NCBI GenBank assembly: GCA_050701115.1
Contig: JBOHER010000161.1
Location: forward strand, 1 to 34,027
DNA length: 34,027 nt
Origin: JBOHER01 sp050701115
GTDB taxonomy: Bacteria; Actinomycetota; Actinomycetes; Mycobacteriales; Pseudonocardiaceae
Direction of reading: 5' to 3'
Shown here one piece after another: positions 28,901 to 34,027 of this stretch. The notes below the pieces were generated by a model. It was not told where the DNA came from. It searched no databases and saw only the letters and a list, made by a program, of their open reading frames with translations. The position numbers and the translations under genes are program-made. Positions within the stretch are counted from its first letter, which is position 1. Every line of letters begins with the position of its first letter.

Positions 28901-29968
28901 ATGCGATACACACGCAAGACGCTCGTTGCAGGGGCGATCGTCACATCGCTCGCCCTCACCGCATGCGGCGGCGACGGCGAGGGTGAGAGTGACTCGGCCG
29001 AGGCGCTGAGCGGAAAGACCTGCGCCGACTTCGATCTCAGCTCTCCCCCTGCGGAGCCGGTCCCGATTCGCATCGGCCACGGCGACCAGACCGACGCCCC
29101 GCTGTTCGTGCAGTTCCTGGCGCACGAGGAGGCCGAGCTGGACCACTACGGGCGCTGGTACACGCTCGATGCCCAGCAGTTCGCCCCGCCGGACCGGCTC
29201 GCCGCCTACCAGGCAGGCGCGCTGGATGCGGGCACGGCGGCCGCCCCGCAGCTGCTGAGCGGGATCGAGCAGGGTCTCGACATCGCGGCGGTGGCCTCGC
29301 TGGCCACCATCATCGACGACGGCGGCGAGACCTACGCCTACTCATACCTCGCGCTGGAGAACAGCGGTATCGACGGCCCAGAGGACCTGAAGGGCAAGAA
29401 GATCGGCATCATCGCCCCCAACACCTCCACCGAGTACTGGGCCATCGCCGCCCTGCAGTCGGCAGGTCTCGACGCCCGTGACGCCGAACTCGTGTCGGTG
29501 CCGCCGCCGACCGCCGAAGAGGCGCTACGCAGCGGCCAGGTCGACGTCCAGTTCTTCTCCGACGTCTTCTACGCCCTCGCCACCCAGAAAGGTGGACTCG
29601 TCGAGGTGTTCGACGGTTTGACGGGGCCCGGCTTCGACCAGGAGTTCCTGTCGATCTGGTTCGACAAGGGATTCGTCGCGGACAACCCCGAGGCCTACTG
29701 CGCCTGGGCCGCCGACTACCAGAAGGCGATGCAGTTCTACCTCGACGAGCGGCAGGCAGCGCTGCGCGTGCTGATCGAGGAAGGCTACGACTCGGCACCG
29801 TCGGTCGACGCGGCACTCGCGCGAAAGGGTCCTGGCCGCAAGGCGGACGGCCGCATCAACGAGGAGAACTTCCAGAAGCTGATCGACGACTCGGTGGAGA
29901 CCGGCTTCATGGACCTGACGATCAGCACCGACGACGTGTTCCTCGACGGCTTCTCGCTGACCGAGTAG
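28901..29968 (+). CDS. ABC transporter substrate-binding lipoprotein (SsuA/ThiY/NMT1-like, NitT/TauT family)
   Basis: A 355-residue secreted lipoprotein. Positively charged start, hydrophobic stretch and lipobox LTAC (Cys22), followed by a Gly/Glu/Asp linker (GGDGEGESDSAE). The binding domain begins VPIRIGHGDQTDAPLFVQFL and has LKGKKIGIIAPNTSTEYWAI and AEEALRSGQVDVQFFSDV, the layout of the taurine/sulfonate/nitrate/pyrimidine-precursor binding family. It should capture a small organic anion outside the cell and hand it to the two permeases. First gene of the operon, behind the promoter at 28,801; CGGAAAGG serves as ribosome site. Intact. Confidence 0.9.
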   Translation: MRYTRKTLVAGAIVTSLALTACGGDGEGESDSAEALSGKTCADFDLSSPPAEPVPIRIGHGDQTDAPLFVQFLAHEEAELDHYGRWYTLDAQQFAPPDRLAAYQAGALDAGTAAAPQLLSGIEQGLDIAAVASLATIIDDGGETYAYSYLALENSGIDGPEDLKGKKIGIIAPNTSTEYWAIAALQSAGLDARDAELVSVPPPTAEEALRSGQVDVQFFSDVFYALATQKGGLVEVFDGLTGPGFDQEFLSIWFDKGFVADNPEAYCAWAADYQKAMQFYLDERQAALRVLIEEGYDSAPSVDAALARKGPGRKADGRINEENFQKLIDDSVETGFMDLTISTDDVFLDGFSLTE

Positions 29969-29995
29969 CGCGACCGCGACGAATTGGAGGCGAGC

Positions 29996-30790
29996 ATGCT
30001 CGAGGTAAAGGGCGTTGGCAAGACCTTCGCGACCGGTAGCGGCGACATCGTCGCACTGAAGGGCATCGACCTGGAGGTCAGCCGCGGCGAGTTCGTCACG
30101 ATCCTCGGCCCGAGTGGCTGCGGCAAGAGCACGCTCCTGCATCTGCTCGGCGGCTTCGACGATCCGACCGAAGGCAGCATCACCCTCGACGGGCGCCCCA
30201 TCAACGGCCCCGGCCGCGACCGCGGGATGGTGTTCCAGCACGCCACCCTGTTCCCGTGGCGCACGGTCATCGCGAATGTGGCGTGGCCGATCGAGGTGAC
30301 TGGTGTCGACCGCCGCGCGGCGCGAGCAAGGGCGGCCGAGCTGCTCGAGCTGGTGGGGCTGAGCGGGTTCGGCGGATCACTGCCTGGTGAGCTCTCCGGC
30401 GGCATGCGCCAGCGCGCCGCGATCGCGCGGACGCTGGCCATGAACCCCAGCGTGCTGCTCATGGACGAGCCGTTCGGCGCCCTTGACGCGCAGACAAGGG
30501 AGCTGATGCAGGAGGAGCTGAACCGGCTCTGGCAGCAGGCCGAGCTGACCGTGGTGTTCATCACCCACGACATCAACGAAGCCATCTTCCTTGGCGACCG
30601 TGTCATCACGATGAGCTCGCGACCGGGACGCATCGTGGACGACTGTCCGATTGAGATCCCTCGTCCGCGCGGCGTCGAGGCGAAGCACGACCCCCACGTG
30701 CTGGAGTACCACAACCGCTTCTGGGGCCTGATCCGTGACCAGTTGGTCCCGGCCCGCACCGCCTCAGCGAAATCAGGGATCTCAACATGA
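29996..30790 (+). CDS. ABC transporter ATP-binding protein (NitT/TauT family)
   Basis: A 264-residue ATPase started at ATG 29996 because GGAGG lies six bases upstream. Walker A is GPSGCGKST (38-46), the Q-loop is VFQHATLFPW, the signature LSGGM is at 133-137, Walker B VLLMDE at 153-158 and the switch histidine at 191 (FITHDIN). The text FPWRTV after the Q-loop and the end of the protein place it with SsuB/TauB-type importers. It energises the two following permeases and overlaps the first by four bases. All motifs are intact. Confidence 0.93.
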   Translation: MLEVKGVGKTFATGSGDIVALKGIDLEVSRGEFVTILGPSGCGKSTLLHLLGGFDDPTEGSITLDGRPINGPGRDRGMVFQHATLFPWRTVIANVAWPIEVTGVDRRAARARAAELLELVGLSGFGGSLPGELSGGMRQRAAIARTLAMNPSVLLMDEPFGALDAQTRELMQEELNRLWQQAELTVVFITHDINEAIFLGDRVITMSSRPGRIVDDCPIEIPRPRGVEAKHDPHVLEYHNRFWGLIRDQLVPARTASAKSGIST

Positions 30791-31614
30791 CGGCGGCAAC
30801 CGCACCGGCGCCAGTCCGTTCGCGCAACAGGTCCATGCTGGACACGATGGTGAGCCGCCGCTGGCCGGTCACCCTGGTCTTCGGCGTGTTCCTGCTCGCG
30901 GCCTGGGAGATCGGCACCGCGACCAAGGTGCTGCCCGACGCCGTGCTCGGGCCGTCGACCATCGCGGGGGCGGTTGCCGAGTTCGTGGCATCGGGTGAGC
31001 TCCCTGGGCTGCTCGGGCCGAGCCTGCAGCGCTCGTTCGCGGGCTACGTCATCGGCGCAGGCCTCGGTGCGTTCGTCGGGCTGCTCGCGGGCACCGTCAA
31101 GGCGGTCGAGGATTCCATCGAGCTGCCGGTGTCGTTCACCTACCCGCTGCCCAAGATCGCGCTGTTCCCTGTGTTCGCCGTCTGGCTCGGCTTCACCGAC
31201 CTGACCCGCGTCCTGGTCATCGCGCTTGCCTGCTTCTACCCGGTGTATCTGAACGCGCTCAGTGGTACGCGCGCCATCGACCCCAACCTGATCTGGGTGG
31301 CGCGCAACGCGGGTGCCAGCAAGGTGCGCACGTTCCTGCAGGTGGTCGTTCCCGCCGCGCTGCCGCGGACCTTCACCGGGCTGCAGATCAGCCTGGCGAT
31401 CTCGTTCATCCTGCTGTTCGCCACCGAGACCATCGGGTTCTCCAACGGCCTCGCCGCCGACCTGTTCCAGTCCTTCCAGGACGGTCGCCTCGACAGGATG
31501 TACGCGGGCATAGCGATTCTCGCCATCGTGGGCTTCCTTGCCAACGCGGCACTGGTCGGAATCACCAAGCGACTGATCCGCGGCACGACGATCGGAGGTG
31601 CTCAGCATGGCTGA
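30787..31614 (+). CDS. ABC transporter permease 1 (NitT/TauT family)
   Basis: A 275-residue inner-membrane permease starting at ATG 30787 (ATGA overlap). It has about six hydrophobic segments, beginning VTLVFGVFLLAAWEIG. The cytoplasmic ATPase-coupling loop reads NLIWVARNAGASKVRTFLQV then VVPAALPRTFTGLQI, the EAA-type motif of this family (as in SsuC/TauC). It sits between the ATPase and a second, different permease, so the channel is probably a heterodimer, whereas many family members use one permease twice. The stop overlaps the start of the second permease by eight bases. Confidence 0.9.
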   Translation: MTAATAPAPVRSRNRSMLDTMVSRRWPVTLVFGVFLLAAWEIGTATKVLPDAVLGPSTIAGAVAEFVASGELPGLLGPSLQRSFAGYVIGAGLGAFVGLLAGTVKAVEDSIELPVSFTYPLPKIALFPVFAVWLGFTDLTRVLVIALACFYPVYLNALSGTRAIDPNLIWVARNAGASKVRTFLQVVVPAALPRTFTGLQISLAISFILLFATETIGFSNGLAADLFQSFQDGRLDRMYAGIAILAIVGFLANAALVGITKRLIRGTTIGGAQHG

Positions 31615-32410
31615 GCAGACACTGACCGCAACGTGGAACCATCGGCTGCGCTCCGTCGTCTCGGCGTCCCGGATGCGACGGATCGCCAGCCTGCTGATCC
31701 TGCTCGGCGCCTGGGAGGTCAACGCCCAGGTATCGCAGAACCGGCTGACCCCGTCGTTGGCTGTCGTGGCCGAGACACTGATCGACGACATCGTCTCCGG
31801 TGAGCTCTGGTTCCACGGACGACTGACGCTGTTCCGGGGTTTCAGCGGTCTGGCCATCGCGCTGGTACTCGGAGTTCTCGTCGGCTTCGCCATGGCCCGC
31901 AGCCGCTGGATCGACGCGGCACTGCGGCCGCTGCTCAACGGCGTCTACCCGATCCCGAAACTGGCGCTCTACCCGGTCTCGATCCTCATCCTGGGATTCG
32001 GTGCGGCGTCGAAGATCGGGCAGGTCGGGATCGAGTGTTTCTTCCCGATCGTCTACAGCGCCTACGCCGGTGCCGCCGCCATCGACCGCAACATGGTGTG
32101 GCTGTCGAAGAACGCGGGCGCGAGCACCTGGCGCACCACAAGGGACGTGGTGTTTCCCGCCGCCCTTCCCTCGATCCTGACCGGCATTCGAGTTGCCACC
32201 CCGATCATGCTCATCGTGATCACCGTGACCGAACTGCTCGGCGAGAGCCGCGGGCTCGGGTTCCTGATCCGCGACGCGCAGGCTCGCTTCTTGCCGGAAC
32301 GGGCCATCGCCGTCGTCGCCGTTCTCGGCATCCTCGGCTTCGCCTTCGATCGGCTGATCGTCGTACTCACCCGCAAGCTGGTGTACTGGGAGAAGGGAGT
32401 CAGGCTGTGA
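31607..32410 (+). CDS. ABC transporter permease 2 (NitT/TauT family)
   Basis: A 267-residue permease started at ATG 31607, since GGAGG (31594-31598) is eight bases upstream; GTG 31598 would overlap that site. It has about six membrane segments (AIALVLGVLVGFAMARSRW and on). The coupling loop is NMVWLSKNAGASTWRTTRDV then VFPAALPSILTGIRV, again the SsuC/TauC-type motif. It is only moderately similar to permease 1, so the pair is old rather than a recent duplication. It ends with the sulfatase start overlapping its stop by four bases. Intact. Confidence 0.9.
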   Translation: MAEQTLTATWNHRLRSVVSASRMRRIASLLILLGAWEVNAQVSQNRLTPSLAVVAETLIDDIVSGELWFHGRLTLFRGFSGLAIALVLGVLVGFAMARSRWIDAALRPLLNGVYPIPKLALYPVSILILGFGAASKIGQVGIECFFPIVYSAYAGAAAIDRNMVWLSKNAGASTWRTTRDVVFPAALPSILTGIRVATPIMLIVITVTELLGESRGLGFLIRDAQARFLPERAIAVVAVLGILGFAFDRLIVVLTRKLVYWEKGVRL

Positions 32411-33972
32411 GGCCGCTGGACCGGCCGAACGTCCTGCTCATTACCACCGACGAGCAGCGCGCCGACCACGTCGGATTCGGCGGGGACCCGGTGGTCCGCA
32501 CACCCCACCTGGACGCCCTTGCGGAATCGGGCGTCACCTTTGACACTGCCTACGTCGCGAACCCGACCTGCATGCCGAACCGGGCGTCGATCGTCACCGG
32601 GCGGCTGCCGTCGAGCCACGGCACGCGGGTCAACGGCCTCGCGCTCGATCGTGATGCGCAGACATTCGCGCGCGTGCTGCGCCGTGACGGTTACCGCACG
32701 GCGCTGATCGGAAAGGCGCATCTGCAGCCGCTTGGCCACGGCGCGGACGAGGTGGGGCGACTGCTGTCCGAGCGCCCTGGCGGGGACGCCGTCTCGCGCG
32801 GCTGGCCAGCGGGGTGGGACACGCTCGAGTGGCTCGAGCGTCATCGCGAGGGGTGGGTCGACGTCGGTGACAACTACTACGGCTTCGACCATGTCCGGTT
32901 GACCGGGGGTATCTCCGCGGCGGCAGGCGGGCACTACCTGCACTGGCTCAGGCAGCAGGGCGTCGACCCGTCGAAGCGGCTGGGACCCGCCAACGCGCGA
33001 TGGCGCTCGTCGTTGTGGGACCAGGTGTTCATGCCCGACCTGCCTGCCGAGCTGTCGACGACCTCCTACATCACCGATCGGACGAGCGAGTTCATGTCGC
33101 AGGCGGTGGCCGCAGGCAAGCCGTTCCTTGCCTGGTGCTCGTTTCCGGATCCGCACCACCCGTTCGCACCTCCCCCCGAGTACTTCGACCGGTATCGGCC
33201 GGACGAGGTCGGCGTGCCCGAGTCGTTCGCCGATCGGCACGAACGCTCGATGCCGCACATCCGCAAGATCCTCACGGGTATGGGGGCGCCGAACGGCCCG
33301 TTCCAGGTGTGGGCACCCACCGAGGCGCAGCTGCGCGAAGCGCTGGCAGCACAGTACGGGTCGATCGAGCAGATCGACGACGCCGTCGGCAGGCTGCTGC
33401 GCGAGCTCGACCGGCTCGGCGTCGCCGAGAACACGGTCGTCGTGTTCACCAGCGATCACGGCGACATGGGTGGGGACCACGGCCTGCTGCTCAAGCACGC
33501 GGTGCACTACGAGGCGTGCATCCGTGTCCCGCTCGTCGTCCGGGTGCCCGGAACGACACCTGGCCGGTGCTCGTCGCTGGTGAGCTCGCTGGACATCGCG
33601 CCGAGCATCCTCGAGCTGACCGGGTCGGGCGGCTACGGAGGCATCCAAGGCCGGAGCCTGCTGCCGCTCATCGACAACCCCGGCCGCAGCCTGCGCGATG
33701 CGCTGCTGATCGAGGAGGACCAGATCTTCGGTGTCGAGGGGCTGCCCGCACCAATACGAATGCGCACCGTCGTCACGGATCGCTTCCGCTACACCCGGTA
33801 CGCGGGCCAGCAGCACGGGGAACTCTTCGACCGGTCCAGTGACCCCGCGGAGCTGGACAACATCTTCGGCATGGCGGCTGCCGGGTCCCTGCAGCGGGAG
33901 CTGACCGAGCGTCTTGTCGCGGAGTTGCTGGCCTCGGCCGACGAAGCCAGGGCACCGACTCACATGGCGTGA
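32407..33972 (+). CDS. Cys-type sulfatase (arylsulfatase/choline-sulfatase-like)
   Basis: A 521-residue sulfatase from GTG 32407, overlapping the permease stop (GTGA). The N-terminus has NVLLITTDEQRADHVGF, with the metal-binding Asp15. The core motif CMPNR (C55-x-P57-x-R59) is followed by ASIVTGRLPSSHGTR, the formylglycine signature; Cys55 must be converted to formylglycine by FGE. Later metal residues appear in VFTSDHGDMGGDHGLL. No signal peptide is seen, so it acts in the cytoplasm and would cleave a sulfate ester after import by the neighbouring transporter. A phosphonate- or phosphodiesterase-type side activity is possible in this superfamily. No converting enzyme gene is in the window. 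Confidence 0.9.
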   Translation: MRPLDRPNVLLITTDEQRADHVGFGGDPVVRTPHLDALAESGVTFDTAYVANPTCMPNRASIVTGRLPSSHGTRVNGLALDRDAQTFARVLRRDGYRTALIGKAHLQPLGHGADEVGRLLSERPGGDAVSRGWPAGWDTLEWLERHREGWVDVGDNYYGFDHVRLTGGISAAAGGHYLHWLRQQGVDPSKRLGPANARWRSSLWDQVFMPDLPAELSTTSYITDRTSEFMSQAVAAGKPFLAWCSFPDPHHPFAPPPEYFDRYRPDEVGVPESFADRHERSMPHIRKILTGMGAPNGPFQVWAPTEAQLREALAAQYGSIEQIDDAVGRLLRELDRLGVAENTVVVFTSDHGDMGGDHGLLLKHAVHYEACIRVPLVVRVPGTTPGRCSSLVSSLDIAPSILELTGSGGYGGIQGRSLLPLIDNPGRSLRDALLIEEDQIFGVEGLPAPIRMRTVVTDRFRYTRYAGQQHGELFDRSSDPAELDNIFGMAAAGSLQRELTERLVAELLASADEARAPTHMA

Positions 33973-34004
33973 GCGGCGCAATCGGCTGCGGGGTTCCGCG
34001 CGCT

Positions 34005-34027
34005 CTAGTCGAATTCGCCGTCCTTGA
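34005..34027 (-). CDS. Possible C-terminal end of a convergent gene (cut by window edge)
   Basis: On the minus strand the last bases read KDGEFD followed by TAG (34007-34005). It is 32 bases past the sulfatase stop, the usual gap between converging genes. Too short to identify; support is only the open frame and its stop. Confidence 0.25.

Noticed and set aside
29785..31938. 717-codon minus-strand open frame
   Set aside because: Antisense shadow of the ABC transporter genes; low-complexity Ser/Arg/Asp text.
32062..33981. 639-codon minus-strand open frame
   Set aside because: Antisense to the sulfatase, which has an intact CMPNR motif and coupled start.
1..34027. CRISPR arrays, tRNA or rRNA genes
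   Set aside because: No regularly spaced direct repeats and no cloverleaf or rRNA-like segment was seen on reading through; a tRNAscan/CRISPR search would settle it.

Overview
The window looks like chromosomal DNA of a high-GC actinomycete, most likely a Pseudonocardiaceae/Amycolatopsis-type organism (inference). The reasons are the strong G/C bias at third codon positions, frequent GTG starts, many four-base ATGA/GTGA gene overlaps, a type VII (ESX/WXG100-like) secretion-associated cassette, TIGR03086-type and AHSA1/ArsR gene pairs, and actinobacterial IS701-, IS21- and DUF3427-type genes.

Left part (1-12,600) is accessory and eroded. It holds the tail of a TetR regulator, a divergent DUF2867-like gene/TetR gene pair, and a two-gene RloB + AAA-ATPase (AbiL/RloAB-like) putative anti-phage module of visibly lower GC. 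That module lies between two broken, similar copies of a DUF3427-type helicase gene. A dead IS701-like element (internal deletion plus frameshift) sits beside the second helicase copy. Next come a fragment of a dihydrofolate-reductase-family gene, a type VII secretion-associated locus whose large putative effector carries two frameshifts, an IS21 remnant (istA tail and istB head), a shredded alpha/beta hydrolase gene, and an intact arsR-SRPBCC operon. That operon ends in a TIGR03086-type gene lacking its middle.

Central part (12,690-24,042) is a compact minus-strand catabolic cluster: aldehyde dehydrogenase, then extradiol-type VOC dioxygenase, aspartate-dehydrogenase-like protein, alpha/beta hydrolase, cupin, two SDRs, ThDP-dependent decarboxylase, oxygenase reductase, a 75-residue HTH-like protein, Rieske oxygenase and an MFS transporter. 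Many genes overlap by 1-4 bases. The cluster has two promoters, one before the dehydrogenase and one before the VOC dioxygenase. Both show good -35/-10 elements overlapped by or next to palindromes with an AGCGCT-type core.

Right part (24,172-33,972) runs on the plus strand. It holds a leaderless-looking vapBC pair followed 12 bases later by a MarR gene, a relic of an AbiEii-type nucleotidyltransferase, an FAD aromatic hydroxylase with its IclR regulator, two more MarR genes, and an operon of lipoprotein binding protein, ATPase, two permeases and a Cys-type sulfatase. The set reads as uptake of an aromatic (perhaps sulfated) compound, removal of the sulfate, hydroxylation by FAD and Rieske oxygenases, ring cleavage, and side-chain processing by ThDP decarboxylase and aldehyde dehydrogenase. 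It is controlled by one IclR and up to three MarR paralogues. The substrate cannot be told from sequence alone. No tRNA, rRNA or CRISPR array was seen.
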